This document shows positions 15,286 through 25,385 of a stretch of DNA of 64,000 nucleotides, in pieces; position 1 is the first letter of the stretch, and each line of letters starts with the position of its first letter. The position numbers and the translations under genes are program-made. The notes beneath the pieces are model-generated. The model saw only the letters and a list, made by a program, of their open reading frames with translations. It was not told the DNA's origin and did no database searches. The stretch is from Magnetovibrio sp. (lineage in GTDB: Bacteria > Pseudomonadota > Alphaproteobacteria > Rhodospirillales > Casp-alpha2), in assembly GCA_002722175.1 (NCBI GenBank), contig PBKU01000018.1, positions 1-64,000 on the forward strand, in the 5' to 3' direction.

Positions 15286-17331
15286 TTATAAGTAGTGGCC
15301 AATAAATATCATTGTAACAATTACCATTGTTCCTAGAACCGATATTATGGCAGTGACTCTTTCGCCTGCTGTTTCGGCTTCGGCTAATTGTTCCTTCAAC
15401 CTGTCTTCTATTTTCACAGCCTCACTATGAGCTTCCGCGTAACGTTCTTTGGCCTCATTATAATCATCCCAGTCTTGTCGCCGTAAATCAGCATCATCAA
15501 CAAACTCAAATAAATCCGGAAGACTTCCTTTGCGAACTAGCTTTGGAATATCACGCTCAAGCTTTCTCCTTGTAGTTACACTATAGTAGCTATCGATTAC
15601 TGGTCCCAATAGACCTCCGACCCAGCCTGCTAGACCTAACAATGGCTCTGGATGGAGCTTGTACTGCATAAAAGCAAGTAGGGACATCATGCCAACAATT
15701 GAAGTTTGTTGCTTAGTTGATGCTAATGCTCTTAGGTGGGGCTGTATATCTTCATCGAACCGAGTTGCAATGAAAGCAGCGATGTGTCGGTCAATGGGTA
15801 TAAGTTTTGAATCAATGTTAGCGGATACGTTATCAAGCGCTGGTAACAAATCTTCAATGGAGATCACACATTCACTTGAAATAAGTGAACTTTGACATGG
15901 AAGCCCAGGATTAAGTTTGTATAAGCATCGATCAATCCCGTACCCAAGCTGCTTTGATTTCAAGAAATTTCTAGATTGGTTAAATACTATCTTTAGCTCT
16001 GGTGATATGTGGCGAGCCGAGGGCTGTGCTTTTATCCAATAAGTAAAGAGTTCCAAAAGAATTACCTCTATACCCGCCTTTGCGTTTCCTTTTCGTAAAA
16101 GATCAACGGCGATCGCCGTGCCGAAACCGTTTGGGTAACAGGAAAAATCTTTAAAACGGAGAGGTCCAGTGGAATCAAGAACCAGTACAGTTCGAAACAC
16201 TAAATAATCATCACGGCCCTGTGTGGTGCCCTTATTATAAGAGGCAACCTCAAGCAAATTATTAATCGCATCAGCCATTTCTGTTTCTCCTACAGAGTGC
16301 CTGAGCCATCTTTGGAATTCATCATCCTTAATTGAGCGGATAGCATCGCGCACGTTTCTGCTAAAGGCATATGCGAGTGCTTTTGGATTAGTATGTTCAT
16401 AACCGTTAAACAAGAACGGTTCTTTCGCCCGGTGTGGAGAAATATTTTTTATCGGGGGCTGTTGGCGTCCGTTAATCCAGATATCTAGTTTTTCCAGATC
16501 CCATTGTTCATCAGGATCATCACATAACAGCCCGCGAAAAACTTCTGTAAGTGAAGAGTGTGTTTCCATGTTCCCACAAATGCTAGCGTAACTACCTTGT
16601 TCAAATTTTTGATAGATTATATCGGTATCACTATGTGTCTCTAGTGAACTATGCCCTGTGACGACGATAAAGATTGTAACTCCTAAAGCATAAAGGTCAT
16701 CAGATGTGGTTCCAGGCCCGCGGCCACCTGGGGAGGAGGTAGCCCGATGCATCGGTTCAACTAATGCAGTCTGATCAAATCCAGGAGGACCTGTAACGCA
16801 CTCTCCAAGAACAAGTTTTTGACATTCCTCATCTAGGAAATAGACATTGTCAGGACGGATGGAATGATGGGTTATCCCCCTTGCTGAAAGTTCTGCAATC
16901 GCTGTTGCTAATGGTTCAACAATACGCCGAGGTATATCATATTCAGCAAGACGGGTAGTATCTTCTGTGTCGGGGTCAACAACGTTTCCCCCCATAGGGT
17001 ATTCATAGACAACCACCATAATCTTTATACCTAAAGGTGGCCAAAAAACAGTTCCCCACTCAACTAGTGGTAGAAGACCAGTAATATGCTCTCCTTTAAG
17101 GGTATCCATAACATCCAGTCGGGGTGGTAATTCAGGAGTGCAGATTAAAGCAAACAAATTACGTCCAATATCTCGGCGGTCTTCAACAGAAAAAGCTCGA
17201 GCTGACGGTGAATCTAATTGGGGAATCGGTGCATTCGCATCAATATAATACCTGCCTAGAAGAAGAGCTGGTTGATTCTCTGTACTTCCATTCTCAGAAG
17301 ATATTCGAGACGATTTAGATGCTTCTGCCAT
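15286..17331 (-). CDS. Membrane-anchored protein kinase-like protein, predicted pseudokinase
   Basis: A protein of about 681 residues whose N-terminal third follows a eukaryotic-like kinase layout: hinge VVVYEYPMGG (107-116), catalytic loop THHSIRPDN (154-162) and helix F region SDDLYALGVTIFIVVTG (210-226). The catalytic Asp of HRD is Ser157, the following Lys is Arg, and DFG reads GEC (176-178); Asn162 is kept. No clear VAIK Lys is seen. It is therefore probably inactive as a kinase. The middle part is helical and unrecognised, and the C-terminus has a charged, coiled-coil-like stretch and a final membrane helix (VTAIISVLGTMVIVTMIF). I took ATG 17331; TTG 17364 would add 11 residues. It is followed 26 bases on by a small membrane protein and preceded by purA. 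Confidence 0.75.
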   Translation of the reverse strand: MAEASKSSRISSENGSTENQPALLLGRYYIDANAPIPQLDSPSARAFSVEDRRDIGRNLFALICTPELPPRLDVMDTLKGEHITGLLPLVEWGTVFWPPLGIKIMVVVYEYPMGGNVVDPDTEDTTRLAEYDIPRRIVEPLATAIAELSARGITHHSIRPDNVYFLDEECQKLVLGECVTGPPGFDQTALVEPMHRATSSPGGRGPGTTSDDLYALGVTIFIVVTGHSSLETHSDTDIIYQKFEQGSYASICGNMETHSSLTEVFRGLLCDDPDEQWDLEKLDIWINGRQQPPIKNISPHRAKEPFLFNGYEHTNPKALAYAFSRNVRDAIRSIKDDEFQRWLRHSVGETEMADAINNLLEVASYNKGTTQGRDDYLVFRTVLVLDSTGPLRFKDFSCYPNGFGTAIAVDLLRKGNAKAGIEVILLELFTYWIKAQPSARHISPELKIVFNQSRNFLKSKQLGYGIDRCLYKLNPGLPCQSSLISSECVISIEDLLPALDNVSANIDSKLIPIDRHIAAFIATRFDEDIQPHLRALASTKQQTSIVGMMSLLAFMQYKLHPEPLLGLAGWVGGLLGPVIDSYYSVTTRRKLERDIPKLVRKGSLPDLFEFVDDADLRRQDWDDYNEAKERYAEAHSEAVKIEDRLKEQLAEAETAGERVTAIISVLGTMVIVTMIFIGHYL

Positions 17332-17450
17332 TTCCGAATTGTTGATCCTTAAAGGACGAATCAAATAATTTTGTACCGTTTATTCTTGATGCACGTAAAA
17401 GAGTATCGAATTTCGTTATTAATTAATAATTAAAAGAGTACAGAAGATAA

Positions 17451-18743
17451 TTAATCTTTGAACGGGTCGTGGATTAAGATAGTGTCCTCTCTTTTTGGGG
17501 ATGTTGAAAGAATTGTTATTGGAGTATCTAGGAGCTCTTCCAATAATCGAATATAATTTATAGCAGCAGCAGGCAGATCGTTTAATGAACGAGCGCCACG
17601 TGTGTTTTTTTTCCATCCGTTAATAGTTTCTAAAATTGGTTCTATTTCTTCCTGAGCTTTTAGAGATGACGGAAAATAGTCCAGTGCACTTCCATTATAA
17701 CGGTAACCCGTACAGATTTTTAAATAACTAAATTCATCAAGGACGTCGAGTTTGGTTAAGGCAATTCCATTTATACCATTTATTTGTATAGCTTTACGAA
17801 CCAAGGGTGCATCAAACCAACCGCAGCGTCTAGGGCGACCTGTCGTGGTTCCAAATTCATTCCCAATTTCAGCAATTTTACTTCCATCATTGTCCAGTAG
17901 CTCAGTCGGAAAAGGGCCAGAGCCAACGCGTGTAGTATAGGCTTTTGTAATTCCTAAAACATAATCAATAGCTTTTGGCCCTTGGCCAGAGCCAATGAGT
18001 GCTTGCGCTGAGACAACATTTGATGAGGTAACAAAGGGATAGGTGCCATGGTCGATGTCTAGCATAGTTCCTTGAGCACCTTCAAAAAGAATTTTCTTTC
18101 CAGATTTACGCAGGTCATATAGAGCCTTCCAGGCGGATGTAACAAAAGGAGAAATTTTTGGTGCAACTTCCAGAAGTTGGTTAACAAGAGGTTTTGGCTT
18201 TATTTCTTCAAGTTTCATTCCACGCAATAGCGAATTATGGTGCATCAGAAGTTTATCTACGCGATCTGGTATGATGTCTGGTTCTAATAGGTCGCCTACC
18301 CGTATAGCACGACGTGCTACTTTGTCTTCATAGGCAGGTCCAATGCCACGACCTGTGGTTCCAATTCTAGCTTTACCGGCATTATTCTCGCGTGCCAGAT
18401 CTAAGTTTTTGTGCAAGCCTAGAATCAGTGGAGCATTTTCAGCGATTAGTAGGTTGGTAGGGCTTACATGTATACCAAGTTTGCGGATACCTTCAATTTC
18501 TTTTAGCAAGTGCCATGGGTCTAAGACAACGCCATTCCCAATTACTGATGTTTTACCGCTGCGAACAATACCTGATGGTAAAGCATGTAGCTTAAATGTG
18601 GTCCCATCAATAACTAGAGTGTGACCGGCATTATGTCCTCCTTGAAATCGGACAATAACATCAGCTTTTTCTGATAACCAATCAACAATTTTTCCCTTTC
18701 CCTCATCACCCCATTGGGAGCCAACTACAACAACATTAGACAT
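17451..18743 (-). CDS. purA: Adenylosuccinate synthetase
   Basis: A 430-residue cytosolic enzyme that joins IMP and aspartate with GTP to form adenylosuccinate, the first step from IMP to AMP. The GTP-binding loop [11 protein letters not shown] (residues 8-18) with catalytic Asp, the [12 protein letters not shown] stretch, [15 protein letters not shown] (130s) and [11 protein letters not shown] are all intact. The length matches the family. It lies 36 bases after hisZ on the same strand, an arrangement found in other alphaproteobacteria, and precedes the pseudokinase gene by 86 or 119 bases depending on the latter's start. Confidence 0.97.
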   Translation of the reverse strand: MSNVVVVGSQWGDEGKGKIVDWLSEKADVIVRFQGGHNAGHTLVIDGTTFKLHALPSGIVRSGKTSVIGNGVVLDPWHLLKEIEGIRKLGIHVSPTNLLIAENAPLILGLHKNLDLARENNAGKARIGTTGRGIGPAYEDKVARRAIRVGDLLEPDIIPDRVDKLLMHHNSLLRGMKLEEIKPKPLVNQLLEVAPKISPFVTSAWKALYDLRKSGKKILFEGAQGTMLDIDHGTYPFVTSSNVVSAQALIGSGQGPKAIDYVLGITKAYTTRVGSGPFPTELLDNDGSKIAEIGNEFGTTTGRPRRCGWFDAPLVRKAIQINGINGIALTKLDVLDEFSYLKICTGYRYNGSALDYFPSSLKAQEEIEPILETINGWKKNTRGARSLNDLPAAAINYIRLLEELLDTPITILSTSPKREDTILIHDPFKD

Positions 18744-18779
18744 TTTTATACCTTCAGATATTTGCCTGTTAGTGACGAT

Positions 18780-19937
18780 TTATATTTTTTCAATTCCTTT
18801 TGAACCGAGATAGGTGTCACATCGTAACCTTGTTGCTTCAGCTATTGGATCTTGTTCTTTTTCTATGCTATTAATCGTAATCCAACCTTCGGCTCTTAAT
18901 TCGGTTCCTTTATCTAGCGGGGTCCCGTATGGTAGGAAAATACGCATTTTCGAGGCCCTGTTTGGTATTACCTTAATCAGGGTATCCAAAAAGAGAGTTA
19001 AACCGGTAGCATTTTCAACATCTTTTCCGTTGCCTGCCATGTACCGTCCGCCGCTTCCTAGTTCACCTTGTATTCCTTTGCAATATAAAGAAAACGTTAC
19101 TCCTGCATGGTACTTAAAACTGCGGTCTTCAACAGGGTCAATAGTGAGTCCAACATCCGGCGCGCTTGAGCATATTAATTCTGCAACCTCTCCTAAGTGA
19201 GACCGTTCAAGATTGGCATTATCTCCAAGTTTTAATGCATTTAGTTTCTTAATTGCTGATTCGACGGGACCTGCAGCGGACATTAACGCTGGAAAGATCG
19301 TCGCTGCCCTTTGCCCAGAAGAACTAGCGATCGCACAGACTTCGGAAAAATCTTTGCGGTTCAGGGCAGAGCGCATTGCAGCCGCCGTTTCTCCTTTAAT
19401 TCCACATTCGTTCATTAGATTTGGTGCTAGACGAGGAAGCCCAAGATCTACAGAGATATTTTTTACCCCTATATCTCTAAGAGCTGATACAGCTATCAAG
19501 ACAACTTCAGCATCAGCAATAGGGGATTTTGTTCCTATAAGTTCCGCTCCAACCTGAGTAAATTGCCGTTTGGACCTTAACTGACTCCCCTTTATCCTAA
19601 GAACTTGTCCGCCATAGCAAAGCCTCAAAGGTCTAGGCTCCCCCCTAAGTCGAGTTGTCGCGACTCGTGCTATTTGCGGGGTCATATCAGCTCTAATGCC
19701 CATCATCTTTTGGGATATTGGATCCATAAGACGGAATGTTTGTTCTGTCATCGAAACACCAGTTCCGTCAAAGAGGCTCTCTTCGAATTCAAGTAGTGGG
19801 AGATTTACCTGTTGGTACCCATTTGAGGAAAAGAAGGTAATGATTCTTTCTAGCGCATGTGCCTCGTTTGAAGCTTCAGGATAAAGTGTATCTGTAAATC
19901 CGATAGGGAGAAGAGAGTTTTTTGAGGAATTAATCAT
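18780..19937 (-). CDS. hisZ: ATP phosphoribosyltransferase regulatory subunit
   Basis: A 385-residue HisRS-like protein without tRNA-charging function. HisZ complexes with short-form HisG to catalyse and regulate the first step of histidine synthesis. It shows the class II synthetase-like features: a GFTDTLYPEA start, motif 2-like MGIRADMTPQIARVATTRL and RLCYGGQVLR, and a QVGAELIG stretch. It lacks the C-terminal anticodon-binding domain of true HisS, and its length fits HisZ. It is immediately upstream of purA; hisG is not in the window. Start ATG 19937 is consistent with homologues. Confidence 0.92.
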   Translation of the reverse strand: MINSSKNSLLPIGFTDTLYPEASNEAHALERIITFFSSNGYQQVNLPLLEFEESLFDGTGVSMTEQTFRLMDPISQKMMGIRADMTPQIARVATTRLRGEPRPLRLCYGGQVLRIKGSQLRSKRQFTQVGAELIGTKSPIADAEVVLIAVSALRDIGVKNISVDLGLPRLAPNLMNECGIKGETAAAMRSALNRKDFSEVCAIASSSGQRAATIFPALMSAAGPVESAIKKLNALKLGDNANLERSHLGEVAELICSSAPDVGLTIDPVEDRSFKYHAGVTFSLYCKGIQGELGSGGRYMAGNGKDVENATGLTLFLDTLIKVIPNRASKMRIFLPYGTPLDKGTELRAEGWITINSIEKEQDPIAEATRLRCDTYLGSKGIEKI

Positions 19938-20060
19938 TAAATTGACTAGCTTGGCTCATATCTTTGACCGAAACAAATCTTAACAAAGGAAACGCTCTAA
20001 AGGATACTCATTTGCAGAGTAATTACGTTCTAGAGAATCCTAACTAATTATTTGAAACAG

Positions 20061-20657
20061 TCAATTCACTTTGAAAGTTTGGCTACGGACGGTTTTTCCA
20101 ATATTTTCAATCAACCGAGGTATCATGGAATAAAGAAGTTTTCTGTCATCACTCTTGCCAACCTCAATTGTTGCCCACCCTTGCCAAAGGCGTCGTCCAT
20201 TTGCACGGTCATCAAGAGAAATATTAATTTGGTATTGACTAGCTGCTACCTGTGTTACCCGTGAGGAAATATTCTTGTTAAAAAAGCCTCCGAGGCTTGA
20301 ATCAAAAAGACTAAAGCGTATATCGGGTGTATCAACCCCTGTATGGTCCTCCGCGTTTCGAAGTTGTATCAAGCGATTAGGGGTAACACCACGCCATGTT
20401 CCCAAAGTTCCACGTCGTTCAATCGTGATTAATAACCGTCCGTCTTTTCCTACTTTCTTTCCTTGTTCCCGAAAGCCTTGCTCGAATTTTCTTTTGATAT
20501 ACATGTTTTCATCGGAATTATCGAGAATTTGAATTGAGATTAGTTCCCCATCAGGTATTGGCGAATACAGCATGGCGTTAATAGTGCCTTCAGCCGCTGT
20601 CACCGGTTTGACCATGATGATTAAAAGTGCAATTAGTGAGGAAGTGAAAAAAGACAT
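20061..20657 (-). CDS. Exported protein of unknown function (about 198 aa)
   Basis: Not recognised. The N-terminus is a signal peptide (SFFTSSLIALLIIMVKPVTAAEG) with likely cleavage after TAA. The mature part has two conserved-looking blocks, MYIKRKFEQGFREQGKK with LLITIERRG, and NISLDDRANGRRLWQGWATIEV, a beta-rich pattern reminiscent of small periplasmic or outer-membrane-associated proteins. I prefer ATG 20657 over the TTG at 20663. It lies just upstream of hisZ on the same strand (123-base gap), but a functional link is not evident. Confidence 0.7.
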   Translation of the reverse strand: MSFFTSSLIALLIIMVKPVTAAEGTINAMLYSPIPDGELISIQILDNSDENMYIKRKFEQGFREQGKKVGKDGRLLITIERRGTLGTWRGVTPNRLIQLRNAEDHTGVDTPDIRFSLFDSSLGGFFNKNISSRVTQVAASQYQINISLDDRANGRRLWQGWATIEVGKSDDRKLLYSMIPRLIENIGKTVRSQTFKVN

Positions 20658-20663
20658 AATCAA

Positions 20664-21013
20664 TATTTTCGGTTAAAAGCTAGTTAATATAAGTAATTCT
20701 TGTTCTCTACCGTTCGATTTTTTTGTATGTAATGAGAGGCAACAGGTAGTATTTTTTTACCTCTCCCCCCCCTAAATATTGTAGTAAGTTTGATACTTTA
20801 AGGCGCTAACGTCAACATGTTAATCAACATAGAGAATTTTTCTTTACAAGTGTTAGCAAGCGGTTATTGGAGTATATATCACTTAATGTTTATAAACGTT
20901 ATAAAAGAGAATGCAAATCCCAAAAAAGAACATGAACGATGAGTTGTGACAAGTTCCGCGTTGTATTTTTAAAGAGAAGATAACTAGGTGGAAAAATTCG
21001 ATTACCTTTACCG
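20664..21013. other. Intergenic region without a gene
   Basis: No coding frame with a usable start is seen in these 350 bases. It contains a hairpin candidate (AGGTA at 20744-20748 with TACCT at 20758-20762, T-rich loop; alternatively AGAGG at 20735-20739 with CCTCT at 20760-20764) and a run of eight C at 20765-20772. It could hold the 3' end of the glycosyltransferase transcript and the promoter of the exported-protein gene. Confidence 0.5.
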
Positions 21014-22000
21014 CTAGTGGAGCGACGGATGGATTGGGTTTTTGGGGGTCTTTCGAAAGTCATAATTTAGAAATGCAATGAGTAGCTGTGTCCCAAGAAT
21101 AATTGGTAACGCAGCCAGTATCACCTCCCCTGCTGTTGCAGGAATTCCGGTATCAATGCTCTCAAACCAACGGGGAATTCCAAAAAAAAGCCCAAAGCTG
21201 TAGAGTAATATACTTAAAACTAACTCTACTGAGGCTAAAGTGAAATCAGTGAGGAAATAACTTATAAAAATACGCTTAACACTATTTTTTAGGTGGCCAA
21301 TTAAAAATTCGCTGAGAATTCGAGAGATTCTCAAGTGGCTAGTTTCATTGCTGTATATTGCTTGCATAGGCATATCTTTAACTACAGCTTTTAAGGTTCC
21401 TAGCCTGAATAACATATCTGTTTCAAAAAAATAACCTTTCGCAATATGGTGAAAGGGCAAAATTTTAGCAATTTTTCCGTGGATGGCGGTAAACCCATTG
21501 GTGGGGTCAAATATAGACCAATAACCAGAAGAGACCTTTGTAAGAAAAGATAAAAAGGTGTTGCCAATAATACGCAGAAGTGGCATGCAATAAATTGCAT
21601 CCAACCGATGGAATCGATTTCCCTTTACATAATCTGCATTCCCCTCAATGATTGGCCTAATCAGATTCGGTATAAGTTTTGGATCCATTTGGCCGTCCCC
21701 GTCGATTTTAACAATTATATCGGCACCCAAGGCCAGTGCTTTCTGGTATCCGGTAATTGTAGCAGCCCCAACCCCTAGATTATTACTATGCCTTAATATA
21801 TGTGTGCGTTTGTCAGGGCATTTTTTTTCAACTAGATCTCCTGTGTTTTCGGGGCATCCATCGTCAACCACGACAATTTTCGAAACTTCAGGACCAATAT
21901 GCTTTATGACTTTTAAAACATGGCCGGTTTCGCGATAGCAGGGAATTACTGCGACGATATTAGGAGACGCTTTTGTTTGGTTTGTATTTTCTCGATTCAT
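21014..22000 (-). CDS. Glycosyltransferase family 2 with C-terminal membrane helices
   Basis: A 328-residue enzyme with an N-terminal GT-A domain: VAVIPCYRE (residues 17-25), IVVVDDGCPENT (42-53) and the metal-binding IVKIDGDGQMDP (around 95-106). The C-terminus has two hydrophobic segments (about 252-273 and 290-313), as in polyprenyl-phosphate sugar transferases such as DPM1- or GtrB-like proteins. It probably moves a hexose from a nucleotide sugar to undecaprenyl phosphate at the inner membrane for glycan modification; donor and acceptor are not readable. It stands alone on the minus strand. Confidence 0.87.
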   Translation of the reverse strand: MNRENTNQTKASPNIVAVIPCYRETGHVLKVIKHIGPEVSKIVVVDDGCPENTGDLVEKKCPDKRTHILRHSNNLGVGAATITGYQKALALGADIIVKIDGDGQMDPKLIPNLIRPIIEGNADYVKGNRFHRLDAIYCMPLLRIIGNTFLSFLTKVSSGYWSIFDPTNGFTAIHGKIAKILPFHHIAKGYFFETDMLFRLGTLKAVVKDMPMQAIYSNETSHLRISRILSEFLIGHLKNSVKRIFISYFLTDFTLASVELVLSILLYSFGLFFGIPRWFESIDTGIPATAGEVILAALPIILGTQLLIAFLNYDFRKTPKNPIHPSLH

Positions 22001-22212
22001 AATATATCAACCAGAGATGATCAGAAATAAGTTTAATAGTAGATTTTTTGGAATACGCATGTAAGAGAACAGTTAAAGGGCTGTTAAATTTTTAATGGAC
22101 GTGTATTTTTAGAAGATTGTATTAGCTTTTTGCAAATTCATCAAAAATATAAGCTAAGTTTTTTGTTGGAGAAAGTCGATTAATCTTTAGCCTGAAAAAA
22201 AGGTGCTGTAAG

Positions 22213-22911
22213 TTGACCAAGAAAGCTTCCTGTAGATTAACTGGCATTGATCTTTTCAGTAGTGTGCCGGTTGATGTTCTTTCACAATTGGAGCGATCAT
22301 GCAAATGGAAATGGTATGGGGTTAGCGAACAAGTTATTGATCAACATAGCGATAGCCAGGATGTATTTTTTGTTATTGAAGGTAGGGTGCGGATAGTAAA
22401 TTATTCAATTTTTGGTCGTGAAATAACACTTGATGATATAAAGGCAGGGCACCATTTTGGAGAGTTGGCAGCTATTGATAAAAAGCCCCGCTCAGCTTCT
22501 GTCATTTCACTGGTTCCATCTCTTTTAGCAATCATGCCTGCAAGATCATTTTTTTGGGTGCTTTACAGCTACCCAGAAGTTTCTATGAAACAGATGAAAA
22601 ATTTAACCAGAATAATACGAGAATCGACAGATCGTATTATGGAGCTTAGTACCTTAGCAGCAAAAAATCGCGTGCAAGCAGAACTATTACGCCAGGCAAA
22701 AGATGGAGCTTCCAAAGGAAATAAAGCTGAAATTAGCCCAGTTCCAATTCATGGTGATATTGCAAGTAGGGTTTCTACAACAAGGGAAACAGTCGCTCGT
22801 GTGCTTGGCCAACTAGCCCATCGTGGGATAATCGAAAGAAGGAAGGAGGTGCTTATAATTCATGATGTTTTGAAATTAGAAGAATTGGTTACAAAAGTAA
22901 AAGGCGGGTAA
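22213..22911 (+). CDS. Crp/Fnr family transcriptional regulator
   Basis: A 232-residue DNA-binding regulator. The N-terminal cyclic-nucleotide-binding-like beta-barrel spans about residues 10-120, with a phosphate-binding cassette-like GELAAIDKKPRSASV that keeps the Arg. A dimerisation helix follows, then a winged helix-turn-helix, DIASRVSTTRETVARVLGQLAHRGIIERR (about 176-204). There are no clustered N-terminal cysteines of the Fnr iron-sulfur type. The start is TTG 22213 with AAGGTG eight bases upstream. It precedes divK by 127 bases on the same strand. The ligand (cAMP or other) is undetermined. Confidence 0.9.
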   Translation: MTKKASCRLTGIDLFSSVPVDVLSQLERSCKWKWYGVSEQVIDQHSDSQDVFFVIEGRVRIVNYSIFGREITLDDIKAGHHFGELAAIDKKPRSASVISLVPSLLAIMPARSFFWVLYSYPEVSMKQMKNLTRIIRESTDRIMELSTLAAKNRVQAELLRQAKDGASKGNKAEISPVPIHGDIASRVSTTRETVARVLGQLAHRGIIERRKEVLIIHDVLKLEELVTKVKGG

Positions 22912-23038
22912 TCGATAGATCTGACAGTTCAGTAATTTATTTGGGTTAATATTATAATATTGATTTCCGAGCATTCTAAAATTGTCTTAGTATCGGAGCT
23001 ATCAATTATCTTTGTTTTGAAAAGGCATTTTAAATTAA

Positions 23039-23404
23039 TTGGCTAAAACAATTTTAATTATTGAAGATAATGAACTAACGATGAAGTTAGTTACGGACCT
23101 GCTCCAAGTACATGGGTATATTGTCTTGCAAAGCGTTGATGGAAGTGACCTGGATGAGTTGGTGTTGGGAAAAGACCTAGATTTAATCTTAATGGATATT
23201 CGATTAAAGGGTTTATCAGGTGTCGATATACTCAGGGAATTAAAAGCCAATCAAAAATTTAATGAGGTTCCAGTGATTGCTGTTACGGCATATGCTATGA
23301 GTGGTGATGAGGAAAAGATACTTAACCATGGGTTTGATTCGTACATTGCTAAGCCAACGTCAATTGAGACATTATTAACAACGATTCGTAGATATATCGG
23401 TTGA
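23039..23404 (+). CDS. divK: Single-domain response regulator, DivK-like
   Basis: A 121-residue CheY-like receiver without an output domain. The phosphoacceptor is Asp53 in LMDIRL, with the acidic pair Glu9/Asp10 (IIEDNE), Thr in AVTAYAMSG and Lys in YIAKPTS. The sequence and the Asp53 position match alphaproteobacterial DivK, which is phosphorylated by DivJ and PleC to control cell polarity and division. The start is TTG 23039 (TTG-GCT-AAA, giving MAKTILIIEDN). pleD, which often follows divK, is absent; the next gene is the convergent rpmG. Confidence 0.85.
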   Translation: MAKTILIIEDNELTMKLVTDLLQVHGYIVLQSVDGSDLDELVLGKDLDLILMDIRLKGLSGVDILRELKANQKFNEVPVIAVTAYAMSGDEEKILNHGFDSYIAKPTSIETLLTTIRRYIG

Positions 23405-23425
23405 TATTTAGCTCATTAGCGTGGT

Positions 23426-23593
23426 TTACTTAATTTTTGCTTCCTTGAAAGGTACATGCTTTCGAATAACTGGATCATATTTACGGAACTCCAATTTTTC
23501 AGTGGAGGTTCGTGGATTTTTTTTTGTAACATAATAAACCCCCGTTCCGGCACTGCTAACCAGTTTGATTTGGATAGTAGGACTTTTAGCCAT
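23426..23593 (-). CDS. rpmG: 50S ribosomal protein L33
   Basis: A 55-residue ribosomal protein starting [18 protein letters not shown] and containing [36 protein letters not shown]-type residues of the zinc-free L33 form (no CxxC pairs). A longer in-frame reading back to 23635 is possible, but homologues begin at the ATG at 23593. It lies in the divK / rpmG / rnr / topA neighbourhood typical of alphaproteobacteria. Confidence 0.97.
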   Translation of the reverse strand: MAKSPTIQIKLVSSAGTGVYYVTKKNPRTSTEKLEFRKYDPVIRKHVPFKEAKIK

Positions 23594-23662
23594 TTTCAAA
23601 ACTCCGTAAATTAATTCACGAGACTCGGCGCGCAAAGTACATTTTTTTTATTGTTTAGGCAA

Positions 23663-25216
23663 CTAGTCCCCAACATTGTTATGAATATTTATTGCATCAG
23701 AATATAGTTGTCTTTTCGATAAAATGTGACGAGCGATTTGTAAATCAAGATTTTTATTATCTTTTTTCGAAGGACAGTTAGCCCTTAGCTTTGATTTTGC
23801 ATCTTGTGATAATATTCCCGTTTTTTTCCACCTCTTAAATAATTGAGAGATATGGGACGGTTTTGCTAGCAATTCCCGAAGAGTTTTTTCTTTGTCCGTG
23901 TAAAAGCTCGTGCAAATAGTAGGATGGACGCCTAAGCCGTGGATTGTATATCCGGAAGGCGCTATTAGCCGTGACCAAGTCAGAGTAATTTCGCCATCGT
24001 TTGGTAATTTGATTACAGTTTGGACAGTTCCTTTTCCGAAAGAAGTTGTACCAACGACGACCGCTCGTTTACGGTCTTGAAGGGCTGCGGCAACTATTTC
24101 AGCGGCTGATGCAGACCGTCCGTCAACTAGCACTACTATTGGCATTTTAAGGACTAAGTCCTTGCCACCTGCTTGATATGTGTGAAGGCTATCTGGGTGG
24201 CGTCCTTCAGTGCTAATTATTGGCCCACGGGTTAATAATAGGTCGGCAACTTTAACTGCCTGTCGAAGTAGACCGCCAGGGTTGCCCCTTAGATCTAATA
24301 CAAGGCCATTTATTTTTTTATTCTTGCGAACGTCTTCAAGGGTTTTGGCCATTGAAAATGCTGTCTCATGATTGAAGCTAGAAATTGTTATAATACCTAT
24401 GCTTTCAACAAACTTGATGTTTACGGTATTGGGAACGATCCTGGAACGAACAAAAGAGATTTTGTTACTAGTAGTGGACGAAACCCGTTTTATGGTTAGG
24501 GTTGTTTCTGACCCAATTGGTCCCCTTAACTGTTTTCGAACTTGTTTGTGGCCAAGCCCTGTTACTGGGACTTGGCCGACGTAGGTAATCTGATCCCCTG
24601 CAGAAAGGTTCGCCCGGAAAGCTGGTGAGTTAGGGAATGTGCTTGTAATTATTATAGCGCCATTGACAATTTTAAATTGCACACCGATGCCTCCAAAGCC
24701 ATCTCGTTTTGCCCTGTTCAGTCTGGCTTCGCGAGCGCCGGCGTACCGTGAAAAGTTGTCGAGATGAGATAGTACGCTATCAAAAACAGCTTCATAAAGA
24801 TGTTCTTGATCAGCGTTACGAAGTTCAAAAGAATCATTCCATGCCGCTCCTGCCAAATTAGCTGCAATTTTACCCCAATTCTTTGCGTCTGAAATGTTGG
24901 GCAGGTTTTGCCGAATTTTAGAAAAACCTGTTGATAGAACAATTGAGTTTTTTTCTTTCTCGATGGTTATTGAGGGGTCAATCGCCCCCAAGCCCCGCAA
25001 CCCTTCAATTGTGACATGATCTATATCAATAGCTTCAATATATTTTTCAGTTATACTCTGCAACCCGGTCGAGAAAACTTCTTCTGCTGCTTCAAGCTTA
25101 AATTCAGGCGCCGACTCTTTTACGTGTACTGTGGGAGGAGCAGCACAGCTTGTTATGCAAAAAACAAGGAGTGTTGCCCAATATTTTATACACCGGTTTT
25201 TTGAGAAAATCATCAT
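23663..25216 (-). CDS. S41 family carboxy-terminal processing peptidase, predicted lipoprotein
   Basis: A 517-residue protease of the CtpA/Prc type. The N-terminus is a signal peptide ending in a lipobox (CITSC, Cys24), so it is likely anchored by lipid in the periplasm. A PDZ domain spans about residues 170-245 (GFGGIGVQFK...RANLSAGDQITYVG). The catalytic Ser-Lys pair can be placed as Ser370 in DGRSASAAEI and Lys395 in SFGKGTVQ, with the LDLRGNPGG strand at 308-315 intact. It lies between rpmG and rnr. Targets may include peptidoglycan enzymes or C-terminally tagged envelope proteins, as is known for the family. Confidence 0.9.
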   Translation of the reverse strand: MMIFSKNRCIKYWATLLVFCITSCAAPPTVHVKESAPEFKLEAAEEVFSTGLQSITEKYIEAIDIDHVTIEGLRGLGAIDPSITIEKEKNSIVLSTGFSKIRQNLPNISDAKNWGKIAANLAGAAWNDSFELRNADQEHLYEAVFDSVLSHLDNFSRYAGAREARLNRAKRDGFGGIGVQFKIVNGAIIITSTFPNSPAFRANLSAGDQITYVGQVPVTGLGHKQVRKQLRGPIGSETTLTIKRVSSTTSNKISFVRSRIVPNTVNIKFVESIGIITISSFNHETAFSMAKTLEDVRKNKKINGLVLDLRGNPGGLLRQAVKVADLLLTRGPIISTEGRHPDSLHTYQAGGKDLVLKMPIVVLVDGRSASAAEIVAAALQDRKRAVVVGTTSFGKGTVQTVIKLPNDGEITLTWSRLIAPSGYTIHGLGVHPTICTSFYTDKEKTLRELLAKPSHISQLFKRWKKTGILSQDAKSKLRANCPSKKDNKNLDLQIARHILSKRQLYSDAINIHNNVGD

Positions 25217-25385
25217 TATTGGTCTCTAACTTTGTTGTTTCGTGAAACGGAAATATAGTATCCGGTGATTCACGAGTTTTCAAAATCAACTTGGCGCAAA
25301 GGATGTTTGATTTTTATCAATTTACCAAGTTTGTATTATATAAAAATAAAAAAAACACTTGAAATTTAGAATTGAAATTTTCGTA

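Noticed and set aside
20765-20772. Run of eight C as a possible phase-variation tract
   Set aside because: It lies in an intergenic region away from any start codon or promoter that I can identify; no evidence for switching.
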